Positions 45,502 to 57,065 of a DNA stretch of 64,000 nucleotides are shown here, piece by piece. A model generated the notes under the pieces. The model was not told where the DNA came from. It was given only the letters and a program-made list of their open reading frames with translations, and did not search any database. Origin of the DNA: Echria macrotheca (Eukaryota > Ascomycota > Sordariomycetes > Sordariales > Schizotheciaceae); contig MU839830.1 in NCBI GenBank assembly GCA_030411725.1, positions 1,426,001-1,490,000 of the forward strand, written 5' to 3'. Positions within the stretch are counted from its first letter, which is position 1. Each line of letters begins with the position of its first letter. The translations under genes and the position numbers were made by a program.

Positions 45502-46414
45502 ATGTGGTCTCTTATTCAACACCTGCTGGTGGGGTCGCTGGCGGTATGGACGGCGGCGGCCGAGATCAGCTTTGTCGTCGAGGCGACCCGCGACAACGGC
45601 ACCGTCGATATCTCATCCGAACTGGAACTCGTCAAACTCCCGCCACGACAACGGTGGCAGCACGGCTCCCGGCACAAGTCACGCCCGCCTCCCAGCAAAG
45701 GGGGCAAGAGAGATGTTGTCAGCTTCAGCGGCAACTGGTGCGGAGCGTCGCAGCATTCCACGCCGGATAACCAGATCGTCAACGCCTTCAGCTGGCTCAC
45801 GGCCCCGGACCTCACGCTGCGGCCCGGGCAGCCCATCCCGCAGTACGTGGCCGCGTGGGTCGGCATCGACGGGGCCGCGTGCAAGCAGGCGCTGCTGCAG
45901 GCCGGCGTGACGACCGTCGTCAACTCCAACGGCGGTCAAAGTGCGTCGGCGTGGTGGCAGTGGTACCCGGAATCGTCCTTCACCATCAAAGGCTTCCCCG
46001 TGAAGCCTGGCGACTGGGTGACGGTTAATATCACGGCTCTGACGGCAACCTCGGGCAAGATGTGAGTGCAAACCCCAGCCCGCAGAACGGGAAGAAGTAA
46101 TCTAATAGCGACACAGCTCCCTCGTCAATGCCAACCAAGGCGTCGAGGCGTCCATCACCGTTAGCAACGGGCCCAAGCTGTGTCGAATCGACGCCGAGTG
46201 GCTGATTGAGGACTTTTACGACTCCGACATGGTCCAGGTTCCGTTCGCTCAGTTTGCCGACGCCTGGTTCCTGGATGCTGCAGCGACGACAGTGAAGGGC
46301 ACCAAGATTGGGATTGATGGCGCGGCCATGGTCCAGCTCCAGAACGAGAACGGGACCATCGTGTGCCATCCGGAAAAGTGGGACAATGCAAACTTTGTTG
46401 CCATTTCGTCGTAG
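45502..46414 (+). CDS. Secreted glutamic protease, G1 (eqolisin) family
   Basis: Two exons: 45502-46061 and 46117-46414, joined GK-ISLVNANQ; 285 aa. A signal peptide (LLVGSLAVWTAAAE) is followed by a basic propeptide ending in GGKRD, a Kex2-type dibasic site, just before VVSFSGNWCGAS. Conserved G1 segments follow: YVAAWVGIDGAACKQALLQAG with the presumed catalytic Gln, WWQWYPE, and IDAEWLIEDF with the presumed catalytic Glu. The Gln-Glu spacing of about 81 residues is close to that in scytalidoglutamic peptidase. These are acid proteases secreted for extracellular protein digestion, insensitive to pepstatin. The propeptide is short (about 50 residues). No neighbour is functionally linked. Confidence 0.92.
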
Positions 46415-47697
46415 CCGATGTTCCCCCGAGGAGGGTAGTTGTACGAGTACAGTGCGAAGCGAGGCGGGGTCGAGATACGAGAGAGGAGAGGACAGGAGCG
46501 GTGGGAAGATACCCGACGGAGTTGGAGACGCGAATTGTATTTGGGATTTGGGGAATTGGGATACCGGGCTGGAAAAAGAACCGACGAGATAGAGACACAA
46601 AAGGGCTTCAGAAGCCCAATCACAAACATACCTAATAATGCCTTGCACAAGACTGCTGCCCGGTTACAGTTTTGGTTCAATGCCTCTTGCAGGTTGCGAT
46701 CGGATCATCGGCGCTGATCCCAGATCCCCCACCACCGTTGGTGCTGGCCAGTGCGCTGCTGGCGGGTGGCGTTTCCGATTCCGGGCGAGCAGCAGGGACC
46801 TGCAGGGCCTCGCTGCGCTGACCCGGAGAGCCGCATCGAAGCCAGATCACCACACCACCGCCCATTTTGCCGGAATGCGCTGGGGTTGCTTCCACGCGTC
46901 CAGAACAAAAAGCGAGCCATTTGGCGCCCACATTCGCCGGGTGTCGTCGGCAGCCAACTTCGAGTCATGGACGAACCTGCGACTGTGGCCGAAACGGGCC
47001 ATTCTTCCACTGCGAGCTTTGCTGTTTTACCCGCCCGCCCCGTCAGCGCAGCTTTCTCGCTCCTGTCCGCCACCTGGAGACCTCGCAAAGTATCAAGCTA
47101 GCAGGGACACACCTACCCTAGATATGCAGCATGAAGTTTTTCTGTTGCTTCGATGACGTCGACGAAGCCTCTGCGCAGAAAAACCCCCACCGTGGCGACC
47201 CCCAGCGAGTTATCTACTCTCATTGCCTCGAAGTCGACTGCATCCTCGCATCTCTTGGCCTTCGCGGCAAAAGTCAAAGGTACCGGCACTCGAACAAAGC
47301 TGGCCTCGATGCCCCTGCCCATCGGGTCTGGATCTTTGTCGATGAGAGCGGTACTGTCTCCTTCCCGCCTCCCTACCCGCCCCCTGTACGTTCATTGTGT
47401 TTGAAGATCCCACGTGCATCCCGTATCTGTCCCTATGTATGTCTGTCTGTCTTTGTATCTTTGCTCCTTGTCCTCGGTCCCGCTTGATAGCTGAAAAATC
47501 TGGCGGCGTGCATGTTGCAGCGCCTGCCACTCTAGCACTTGCCCCCAGACTCCGTTGCCGGCGCCTCACCTGCGAATTCCGGGCCATAGGCTCCCTCTAG
47601 ACGCCCTCAAATACATATTTCCCTCCTCGCGCAAGATCTTCCCAGAGTACATCAACCGTCTGCCTCCCTACCTCCCCCACCCGAGAGCTGCTACCCC
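46415..47697. other. Intergenic region, promoter and probable leader of the PRM10-like gene
   Basis: 1.3 kb. A small frame from the ATG at 47131 (118 codons) shows low coding character and is more likely leader sequence or a uORF-bearing region than a gene. Nothing else seen. Confidence 0.45.
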
Positions 47698-50474
47698 ATG
47701 GCATCGCAGCAACCTCCAGGGGATTCGAGTCTCCCCGGTGACGGAAAATCCCCAAACCAGTCCTCTGGCACCGGAAAGCCCAGGGAAAAAAAGAGGGTGG
47801 GCTTTGAAACACCCGTTGTGGCGGCGACGGAGGCCAACGACGGTCAGGATGACTATTCACATTCGCCGCGCGCCGACGAGCCGTCACCTCTGCCCTGCCC
47901 AACCGATCACCCCGTGAGGAGGGACTCGTTTTCCAAAGACGATGTCGCAAGGGCCTTGAGAGAGTCTATGCCTGAGCTTCACGGTGGTCAGGACCCACCG
48001 AGCAAGCCGAGCATACCGCGCCCGGTGTTGCGGAAACACTCGGCCCTTGACAGCAATGCCATGTACACGCAGCGCACGCCCCACAGGTCCGAGTTGGAGG
48101 CGAGGAACCGAGCAGACCGGCTTGCATACGCCGTAGGAACGTCTTCTGCCCCCGCCTCAGGCCCCGTCTCAGGCCCCGTCTCAGGCCGGTCGTCCTTCGA
48201 AGCTTCGGAGTCTGGTCCGGGCACCCCCGTCGATAATGATAGGCTCCTTGGGGAGCCAGGGCCTGGAACCCCAGATGCTACCAGCCCAGATCCTGATCTG
48301 AGGCCAAGGAAGGCAGGTCAAATCGCTACCGAGCTCGTTAGGACGCACACACGACGTGAGAGTCCACTTGCTCAGCCTCACGGGTTGCAGCCGACGGGTG
48401 CGGCGACTCCCGTGCCCTACGACTCTGAATATGTCCCCCGACCGGAAAAGTACCAGGGAGGTGTGCTTGGGATGCTCTTGAGACTGAATAGCTCCAAGGA
48501 TAGGAGCACAACCCCTGATGTTGAGTCTAGCGCACCGAACACTCCAGCTCGTACTCCCAACCGGACGCCAGCTGGTTCTCCCCCGGAATCGAGATCAGGA
48601 TCACCAAAGCCGGAGAAACGCAGACTCCGAAACATCCGTTCTCAGTTGGTAGAAGGTTCCATGATGTTTGCCGCACCCGGATCAGCCAGAGATATTGCCG
48701 AAGCTGTTTCGGAGAGGCTCCGTTGGGAGAAGGACAAGCCAAGGAAGCGATCCAGAAGCAAGCAAAAACTCGAAGAGTTCAGGATCACGGTCCATATTGC
48801 CGAGATCATCAGCCGCCACCAGTACCTGATCAAGCTCTGCCATGCGCTCATGATGTACGGCGCTCCCACGCACCGCCTGGAGAACTACATGCAAATGTCG
48901 GCTCGCGTACTTGGCATCGAGGGGCAGTTCATGTATCTCCCTGGGACCATGATCATCTCGTTCGACGACAGCAACACCCACACTACCGAGGTCAAGCTCG
49001 TGCGCAGTCCAGCCGGTGTCGATCTTGGCCGTCTCCGTGACGTCCACGAAATCTACAAGGAGGTTGTCCACGACTTGATCGGGGTAGAAGAGGCGACGAC
49101 GCGGCTGACCCGGGTCATCGATCGGAAGAACAAGTTCCCAACCTGGCTGCGTGTCCTGCTATTTGGAGTAGCATCGGCCACCGTAGCGCCTTTTGGCTTC
49201 GAGGGCCGGTACATCGATATGCCCATCTGCTTTATTCTCGGCTGCCTCGTTGGTTTCCTTCAGCTGTCCCTGGCTCCGTCCAACGAGCTCTATGCCAACG
49301 TGTTCGAGATCACGGCCGCCGTGGCGACCTCGTTCATGTCACGAGTCTTTGGTTCCATCCATCAAGGCCAGCTATTCTGCTTCTCCGCCCTCGCCCAGTC
49401 TTCGATTGCGCTGATCCTGCCGGGATACATCGTCCTCTGCGCCAGCCTGGAGCTCCAGAGCCATCAAATGATATCCGGTTCCGTCCGAATGGTGTACGCC
49501 CTGATCTACTCGCTTTTTCTCGGCTACGGCATCACCATCGGCTCTGTGATCTACGGCTACATCGATAAAAATGCTGTCAGTAGTGTGCACTGCTCAACCG
49601 GCTCATCATGGTACCTCCACCGTCCCGATCCCGATTTCTACATTCTCTTTGTCCTCCCGTTTACGCTGTGTCTGTGTGCCATCAACCAGGCCAAGTGGAA
49701 GCAGACTCCAGGCAAGTATACTCGCTTTGTTTGCTGGACCCCGCTAACAGCAAAGCAGTGATGTTGTTCATCTCTCTCGCTGGTTATGTTGTCAGCAGCT
49801 TTTCTGCGCGCCACTTCCAAGGCAACACGACGCTGTCAAGCTCGCTAGGGGCATTTTGCATCGGCGTCCTCGCAAACCTATACTCGCGCCTCGGCCGGCC
49901 CGTGCAAAATTACATCCTCGACATTTGGGATAGGTACTTCGCCCCGCGGGTGGGCCGCATCAGCATTTCCGTCCGCCGCCGTCTTGGGAGGAAATTTAAA
50001 GAGAAACAGGATGGTTCCGAACGCGACTGGAACTACGATTCGACGTCAGCCTACTCGTCGGCGTCTCTGGCCGAGGATCCCGAGCTCGGCAAGCCCCGTC
50101 CGCTTCTTTCTACACCGGCAACCCAGCGCGCCCGCAAGATCGGCTTCGGCCTCGCCGCCGCCGCCATGCTCCCCGCCATCTTCGTGCAGGTGCCCTCGGG
50201 CCTGGCCGTCAGCGGCTCGCTGCTGAGCGGCGTGGCAAGCGCGGACCAGATCACGCGTAACGAGACGACGCTGGCCAACGGGACGCTGGTCGCGCCCACC
50301 GCTCTTCCTTCCTCTGCTGCTGTTGAAGCAAGCGTCACAAGCCTCAACAGTACGGCCTTCAATGTCCTGTTCAGCGTCATCCAGGTTGCCATTGGCATCA
50401 GCGTCGGGCTGTCGCTTAGCGCGTTGATGGTGTATCCCGTCGGGAAGAGGAGGAGCGGTCTCTTCAGTTTTTAA
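47698..50474 (+). CDS. PRM10-like ThrE-family membrane protein (909 aa)
   Basis: Exon 1 is 47698-49711, exon 2 is 49759-50474. Residues 1 to about 350 are disordered, rich in Pro, Ser and Thr-Pro sites, with two GPVSGPVSG repeats. The ThrE/DUF1212-type domain follows (LIKLCHALMMYGAPTHRLENYM, then PGTMIISFDD), and about ten hydrophobic helices fill the rest. The family includes yeast pheromone-regulated Prm10 and bacterial threonine/serine exporter ThrE; location in vacuolar or plasma membrane is likely and substrate unknown. The intron 49712-49758 starts with GCAAGT, not GT. This is the only splice of normal length that keeps KWKQTP-VMLFISLAGYVV in frame. The last 100 residues include a Ser/Thr-rich luminal-looking loop with N-glycosylation sites. 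Confidence 0.9.
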
Positions 50475-51308
50475 TTTTCTTTTTTTTTCTTTGCGACGAA
50501 CCAACTCATCATGTCGGTGTTATAAATGCATAGGTAAGTATAGAAGACGGTTGAAACCAATAGACGCAGCAGCAGATTGGATAGACAGATACTAGAAGTT
50601 AAAGGTTAGATTGGGAATCTGGTCCTCGCGGAGCAGGACCTGCATGGTATTGTACATTATTAGACTAATACTATTATATAAAGAGATACCCGGGGCATTG
50701 GAGAAGGGACTCATTTATCCACCAGACGAGGCATCAACAAAGAAGGAAACAGAAAGGACAGTTGGTAGCCACTTGTTCATCCATCCATTGTTATCATCCG
50801 AGGAGGGGAGCATTCCAATGGCCGTTCTCCATCCTCTGCACTGAGGCACATTGAACTCCATTATCCTCCGCTGTTCAAATATGTCAGAAACATCCACAGA
50901 ATGCCAAGTATTCACAGAATGCCAAGTATTCACAGAATGCCAAGTATTCACAGAATGCCAAGTATTCACATTGGCTCAAACCAGCTGCATCAACTGGGCT
51001 CGGAGTTTACTTGTTGTGTTGTGACCCAGTCGCATCATAGCCATCCCGTCTATCAGCTGCCCACTGATAGCCGTCCTTCACAGACACGAGAGGTTCCGTG
51101 CGAGATAGAACTAATTCCCACGCGGATGCAGAGTTATTTTCCTGCCATCTGGTCGCTATTTACAAAAAAAACCGAATGCATCTGGCAGCCGCCAAGACAA
51201 GACATCACGATCCCAAATCCCCGTCCGCTGCACACTCCGTGCTCCTCGAACCAAACGCCTTTCTGCTCGGTATCATTAATCATCCCAACCAAAGCCCCGA
51301 AACATCCC
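50475..51308. other. Intergenic region between convergent genes, with an 18-bp tandem array
   Basis: 3' flanks of the PRM10-like and RPD3 genes. Contains four 18-bp direct repeats at 50895-50966. No gene seen. Confidence 0.6.
50895..50966. repeat. Four perfect 18-bp tandem repeats
   Basis: The unit CACAGAATGCCAAGTATT is repeated head to tail four times without mismatch, with a partial fifth (CAC). Units are directly adjacent without spacers, so this is a minisatellite and not a CRISPR array. It lies in the convergent 3' region. Confidence 0.97.
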
Positions 51309-53383
51309 CTAGCCGGAACGGGATTCTGCTTCCGCGGTCTTACTTCGCCCATCTGTCTTTTCGGACCCTTCGGCGTCACCTGTCGCTTCGCCACTTGCTG
51401 CAGTGGTTTCGCCGGAGCCCGCTATCGGCTGCTCTGACGCCTTGGCCGTCTCGACATCCACCTTCGCGCTGGTCGCTGGAGCCGCTGGCGACTTGTCACG
51501 TGCAGACTCCGAAAGGGCGCCGCCGTCAACCTCCTCGGTCTTGATCTTGGCTTCTTCGGGCCTCTCGTCGGCTTCTGTCATGTCAACATCGCCGTCGCGG
51601 TCTGTTTGGGGACCTTCTTTCTCGCCCTCGAGAGCAGCGTCCCTAGGAGCCTCGGCCTCGACTTCCCCAACCTGATTCTCAGCGTCCTCCAGTATCGTAT
51701 CATCGTTATCGGCGGCGGGTTCAGTCGGCTTCTGGACTGGGGTGCCGACCCCGCTGTCGATCTCCATGTCATCGTCCACCGCACTAGGATTCTGGAAATC
51801 CATTATCGATTTTCGGGTGCGGCCGTTGGATTTGTAGACGCCGTTGGCCTCTGCCATGTCCTCGTCATCGCTCTCCTCGAACTCGTCTTGGTTCTGGACC
51901 TTCTTCTCCCACTGTCGCTGCGTCATGCGAACGTCCTTGTTCTCGTCCTCGTCAAGGTCATCGAGCTCATCTTCTTGGTCGTCCGACATGCCCAGGCCCT
52001 GGCGCGGCACGTCCTGCATCTGGACCGAGGGTACGGGGGCCGTCTTCTTCAGGTTTTCTATAACTGCGATCTTGATCTTTTCCAGATACTCGTAGCCGTT
52101 CGCGTTCTCCATATTGGACGAACGCACATCGAGCTCGTAGTCGGGACCATAGTACTGCAACAAGTTAGTCAATGTTCAACAAGCACCCCAACAAGCACCC
52201 CAATAAACTCACATCGTAATATTCGTTGTAGGGTAATACCGAGTCCATTTCGACACCAACGAGTCGGCCAGTCTCGTATGCCCATGTGCGTGCCACGTTC
52301 CTCATGGTATAGCCGCCTCCTCCGAGGACAAGGGTGGGCAGGTTGAATGACCGGACAAAGTTGACGCAGTTGGCATGGCCGCGCATGCTGAGATTGAAGC
52401 AGCCCAGACGGTCACCGGAAAGACTATCTCCGCCACACTGCAGAACAACGGCTTCTGGCTGGTAGTACTGCATGACGGCGCTGATGACGGGCTCGAAAAT
52501 GGTCTCGTATGCAGTGTCGTCGATTCCATCGCGAAGGGGGAAGTTGACCGCGTAGTTTTTACCCTGCCCGATACCGATATCGCGAAGCTCTCCTGTCCCG
52601 GGGAAATATTCACCATATTTGTGGAAGGATACGGTCATGACCCGGTCAGTGGTGTAGAAAGCCTCCTCCACGCCATCACCGTGATGCACGTCGATGTCGA
52701 TGTAGAGAACCCGCTTTTTGAAGCGGAGTAGCTCGAGGATCGCTAGGACGATATCTACACACCGGGCGATCAGCCAGGGCCAGAAGGCCGGGAGCAGCGC
52801 ACATCACTTACCATTCACATAGCAGAAACCACTTGCTTCGCTTTTCTTTGCGTGGTGAAGACCGCCAGCCCAATTGATCGCAATGTCGCACTTTTCACGG
52901 TTGAGGCGAGCCGCGCCCTCCATGCTGCCACCCGCGCTGATGCCACAGAACTCAAAGAGCCCATCGAAGACTGGACAATCGTCACCGACATTGTACTTGC
53001 CCTGCTCGCGCATGAAGCTGTCCATATTGTCGGGCGTGACCTTTTGCAGAAACTCGATGTATTCGTCGGTGTGGAACTGCGTCATTTCCGACGTGACGGC
53101 GGGTTTTGCACGCTGTAGAGCCCGCCGATTAGTGATGCGCCTAGGATTGCTCGGCGAAGTGCCCACTCACATAGATCTCCAGGAACTTGTAGACATTGTA
53201 GTTCATGACTAGACTGTGGGCAAGCCTGATGCGATGCGGCTTCATCGGATGGCCTGTAACGTAGGCATAGTTGCCAATGTCCGAGTCATAAAAGTAGGCA
53301 ACGCGTTTCTTGTCATTGTTGATGACCTCGTAGAGGGGTCGGGAGCGCTCGACGCCCGCTGGGTCTCTGTTGACGACGGGCAT
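51309..53383 (-). CDS. RPD3: Class I histone deacetylase Rpd3
   Basis: Four exons (53383-53171, 53112-52812, 52754-52213, 52154-51309); 633 aa. The deacetylase domain starts VAYFYDSDIGNYAYVTGHP. It shows the active-site His pair in GGLHHAKK, the zinc ligands in YIDIDVHHGDGVEEAF and QCGGDSLSGDRLGCFNLS, and the catalytic GGGGYTMRNVARTW. Rpd3 removes acetyl groups from histone tails in the Rpd3L and Rpd3S corepressor complexes in the nucleus. The last 220 residues form an acidic tail rich in Asp, Glu and Ser, typical of filamentous-fungal orthologues. The chosen ATG gives MPVVNRDPAGVERS. The frame stays open to another ATG at 53752, which would add 123 residues without recognisable homology and is probably leader. 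It is divergent from RPN11. Confidence 0.94.
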
Positions 53384-54515
53384 CGTCAATGTAACGCTTG
53401 AAGCAAGCGCAACAGAAGCCAAAGTTGTCAAGCCGTCGGACAGGTCCAATAAGCCGTCGGAAAGGTTGCGCTCGTTGGTGACTTTCCAGCCGCTGGGAGG
53501 CAGGGGTGGGATGCAGTAGCGGATTGTCGACCTGGAAGTCTTCGCGGGACGCAAATTGAGAAAATCTTGGAGAGAGGGCTCTAGCCCGAAACTTGGCGAT
53601 CGTGCGTCAGGTTTTTGATCTCCAGGGCCTGCCGGTACTTCCGAGAGTTGTGCTTCGACTGATGAGCGGCGGGATTCGAGAATGTGAGGGGATGAAGAAG
53701 ATGGGGAATTGGAGATCGCCTTGGGTGGCGCGGGAGGACGCTTGGTGGGCATGACTGCTGCAGCTGTGGCTGGTGCGCTTTTGGTTATTGGCTCGGTTTT
53801 TGCCGGGACCAGCCTCGCGGGGCACTTGCGGGACTCTGCCTGCCGCGCTGAGTGCTAGCTTGCAGGAAGTCAATTGCCACTCCGAGTTGACTTGAAATGC
53901 GCAAGTTGACTAGCAGCGCAGACCGGCAATGGAGAGGATTATTGTTAGGAGGAGGCTTGGGAAGAATTCATTCAATACACGCAGTGAGCTCCTTGGCTTC
54001 CAAGGTTCGCGCCTCAGGCAAACACAGTGCACCGGTCTCTGCCGCACCTTCCACGGGCAGTCCTGCAAACGCAGAGAACCTTGATAGTTTCTTTCTTTTG
54101 CTCTATATACGGCCATGTTTTCAAAGACCAGGGCGCAACAGCACCAGTGTTGCTGGACTTTGTAGTTGGAGCTGAGAGGAGCATGATTGTGAGTGGAGTG
54201 GCGGGGCAGCACATGTAAGGCTGACAAAATGGCGGGCGGTCAGAGAAGCCAGTTCCACCAGAGGCGCGGGGGCCTGCTTTTCCTTACATAATCAACAGGC
54301 TGCCAGAGCTTTCGTCAACGCAACACAGCTGCAAGCTCCATCCAGCCCGATGCTCAGCAATCGCGCGCCAACACAACCACCACCACCGCTAGCTTCCCTT
54401 GCAACATCTCAACCACAACATCACACCGCAACATCACACCGCACACCCGGACTTGGACCCTGATTCCGACGGTCTGGTTTAGCCTGCGCCTTTATTCGCA
54501 CATTTTTCTGCCAGT
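53384..54515. other. Divergent promoter region, RPD3 and RPN11
   Basis: 1.1 kb between the two divergent starts. The part up to 53752 is open in the RPD3 frame and is probably its leader. The CA-rich stretch at 54300-54480 is likely RPN11 leader. No Rpn4-type PACE element (GGTGGCAAA) was found. Confidence 0.5.
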
Positions 54516-55627
54516 ATGGACCGTTTCCGGAGCATGCTCGCCGGCGGGGCGAACTATCCGACGCCTGGGACTGTAAGCTGTTGATGGCTCGATGGGAATC
54601 ATGACGGGTGTGCTAATGGCGAGCGCGACAGGATAACGCCAATCTCATCGACAACTCGGAGACCGTCTACATCTCGTCGCTCGCCCTCCTCAAGATGCTC
54701 CGCCACGGCCGTGCCGGTGTGCCCATGGAAGTCATGGGTCTGATGCTGGGCGAGTTTGTCGACGACTTTACCGTGCGCGTTGTGGACGTATTTGCGATGC
54801 CTCAAAGCGGTACTGGCGTTAGTGTAGAGGCCGTCGACCCGGTATTCCAAATGAAGATGATGGACATGCTGCGACAAACAGGAAGGTATGTGAATGGGAG
54901 CTCCTGGTGGCGAGCGAGCCGACTTCGCTGACGTTCTAGACCGGAAGCCGTCGTCGGATGGTACCATTCCCATCCGGGGTTTGGATGCTGGCTTTCCTCA
55001 GTTGATATTAACACCCAACAGAGCTTTGAGCAGCTTACACCCCGCGCCGTTGCCGTCGTCGTCGACCCCATCCAGTCGGTCAAGGGCAAAGTCGTCATCG
55101 ATGCGTTCCGACTCATCAATCCCCAGTCACTCATGCTCGGTCAGGAGCCCAGGCAGAGCACATCTAACCTGGGTCACCTGAACAAGCCCTCTATCCAAGC
55201 GCTTATCCACGGTCTCAACCGACACTACTACTCAATTGGCATCAACTACCGCAAGACCGCGTTGGAGGAGAACATGTTAATGAACCTGCACAAGCACGTG
55301 TGGACGGAGGCATTAGAGATGGAGGATTTCCGAACCGAGGGTCAGCGCACAAAGGAGCGGCTCGAACGGCTCGTCAGCCTGGCCGAGGGATACGAGAAGA
55401 GAGTCAAGGAGGAGACGGAGTTGACCAAGGAGCAGCTCAAGACGCGGTATGTCGGCAAGCTGGATCCCAAGAAGCACCTCGAAGACGTGGGGCAGCAACT
55501 CATCGAGGATAACATTGTTGCTGTGTCACGGCAAATGATTGATAAGGAGGCGACCATGGCGAAGAAGGATGCGCCGGCTAACGGCCACGCTAACGGCGAT
55601 GATATGGAGGTCGAGGAGGAACTGTAG
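54516..55627 (+). CDS. RPN11: 26S proteasome regulatory subunit Rpn11, deubiquitinase
   Basis: Three exons (54516-54572, 54632-54885, 54940-55627); 332 aa. The MPN+/JAMM site is complete: Glu in PMEVMGLMLGE, then GWYHSHPGFGCWLSSVDINTQ with the zinc His-x-His and Asp, plus the catalytic Ser. Rpn11 sits in the proteasome lid next to Rpn8 and cleaves ubiquitin chains en bloc from substrates committed to degradation. The C-terminal helical tail (KERLERLVSLAEGYEKRVKE) and DPKKHLEDVGQQLI match the family and help lid assembly. The last 25 residues are an acidic, alanine-rich extension (GDDMEVEEEL). All introns are GT-AG and restore the frame exactly. Confidence 0.97.
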
Positions 55628-55916
55628 TTCTGGGGCAATGGCCGTGCGTGTAAAAGTAGGCGTTGGGCAGGAGCTAGAGGTACTTCGATATGCTTATTGC
55701 CAGAGTCCAGCCGACTCGGTCTCTGTTTCTGTTACAATGCTCCTGTTGGGCCCCGGCGCCTCTTGTTCCCTGACACGCGGGCAGTGTCGGGAGGGTGAAA
55801 AGTAATATATAAAGAAAACCACCCGGCGGCTTCTTTGTGTCGAAATCACTAACCAGATCTCGCATCGCCTTTGACGATACACACCAATCTCCGAACACCA
55901 AACACGAGTCGTCGAT

Positions 55917-57065
55917 ATGGGTTTTCGTCGTCTGCTGAAGCGGATTTTTTGCTGCTTCAACAGCAAGCCGGAGCAACCGACTCGGGGATGCCGCCACTGT
56001 GCATCCAGATCCAGGTCGGAGGCGCCGCTGTTGGATGAGCACTCAGCCCCGTACGGGCAGTGGTATGTTGAGGAGAGGGAGACCTCTTCTCGACGTTTCG
56101 CTGCTGGCAGTGGTGGTAGGCCCCCGCGGGACATTCCCGCCCCGGCCTCGAGGACACAACAAAGACGTGTCCGGCCACCCACCCGGCCGCCTACACCACG
56201 CCCGCATCTGGTTGACCCACCAAGGCAGAATGTTCATTTTGCCAGGGAGGAGCCGCCTCGGGCTTCTGAGAACAGCGATGCCCCGAGGAGGAATCCCTCT
56301 AGGAGCTCCCCGGGTTCGTCTCCCACCAGGAAGCTTCCCTTCCCCCCTTCCCCCCCTCCAGGGCGAACCTCGCCTTCTACCTCGCTTACTGACCTGCTGG
56401 GTACGATTCACTCGGTGCTCGGCCACACCCGTTATGCGCTGGGTGGCCACGCCGCACTGTCTCTGCACGGCTTCCCCTCGTCGTCCCTGCCCGAGCCCAT
56501 GACGGCCGTCACGGTCCTCTGCCTCCAGCCGGAGCTGGACATCCTACGCGGATGGGCCAGCTCCGCTGGCTGGGACTGTCAGCGCTCGTCCACATCGTCG
56601 AGTGACTTCATCGTCGACTCGTGGCGCGTCCGGCTCAAGGGCGTCGACGAGGATGAGTGGATGCGGCTCGAGCGGGAGATGATGGTCGATGAGCGCGTCA
56701 CGGGCGTGCGCGTCGTCGGTCTGCCCTCGCTGCTGGACATGTTCTCTGTGGCCTGGCTGCGCGCCGCCGGCGTGTACCCCATGTACAGTGATGCTAGCGG
56801 CCACCTGGTCTATGCCGCTGCCAGTCCGCAGCGGGATACCCGCGAGGAGCGGGAAATCGCCAGCATCCTGGTCTGGATCATGCGGCGGATGGCTAACAAC
56901 GGGGATGCGGTGGGCTGGCGGCAGGCTCCGACGGCCACGAGCCAGGAGTTCTTTGCCGCCTTTACGGGGACGTATTCGCGCGTTGCCCGGTTGTTGTTGA
57001 CGGTTGGTCTGGGTGCTGACTCCAAGCAGGCCAATATGTCTGCTTGGTTCCTTGTTCCTGAGTGA
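55917..57065 (+). CDS. Hypothetical protein with possible degenerate nucleotidyltransferase fold (382 aa)
   Basis: Intronless 382 aa. The N-terminus is MGFRRLLKRIFCCF, a Gly-2 with nearby basic residues and two Cys that could be myristoylated and palmitoylated for membrane attachment (inference). Residues about 60-155 are a Pro/Arg/Ser-rich disordered region. The C-terminal domain starts RYALGGHAALSLHGFP, similar to the first helix of MNT/AbiEii-like nucleotidyltransferase folds, and continues WRVRLKGVDEDEW and GVRVVGLPSLLDMFSVAWLR. The catalytic GS...DxD of active nucleotidyltransferases is not evident, so an enzyme activity cannot be claimed. No closer family was recognised. Confidence 0.7.
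   Translation: MGFRRLLKRIFCCFNSKPEQPTRGCRHCASRSRSEAPLLDEHSAPYGQWYVEERETSSRRFAAGSGGRPPRDIPAPASRTQQRRVRPPTRPPTPRPHLVDPPRQNVHFAREEPPRASENSDAPRRNPSRSSPGSSPTRKLPFPPSPPPGRTSPSTSLTDLLGTIHSVLGHTRYALGGHAALSLHGFPSSSLPEPMTAVTVLCLQPELDILRGWASSAGWDCQRSSTSSSDFIVDSWRVRLKGVDEDEWMRLEREMMVDERVTGVRVVGLPSLLDMFSVAWLRAAGVYPMYSDASGHLVYAAASPQRDTREEREIASILVWIMRRMANNGDAVGWRQAPTATSQEFFAAFTGTYSRVARLLLTVGLGADSKQANMSAWFLVPE

Noticed and set aside
47131..47487. 118-codon frame upstream of the PRM10-like gene
   Set aside because: No domain, and it lies in the likely promoter/leader; more probably a chance or upstream open frame.
49716..49750. GT-AG alternative for the PRM10-like intron (GTATAC...AACAG)
   Set aside because: In frame, but only 35 nt long, below the usual fungal minimum, and it inserts residues into a conserved segment.
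50895..50966. CRISPR-like repeats
   Set aside because: Units are directly abutting with no spacers, in a eukaryotic genome; it is a minisatellite.
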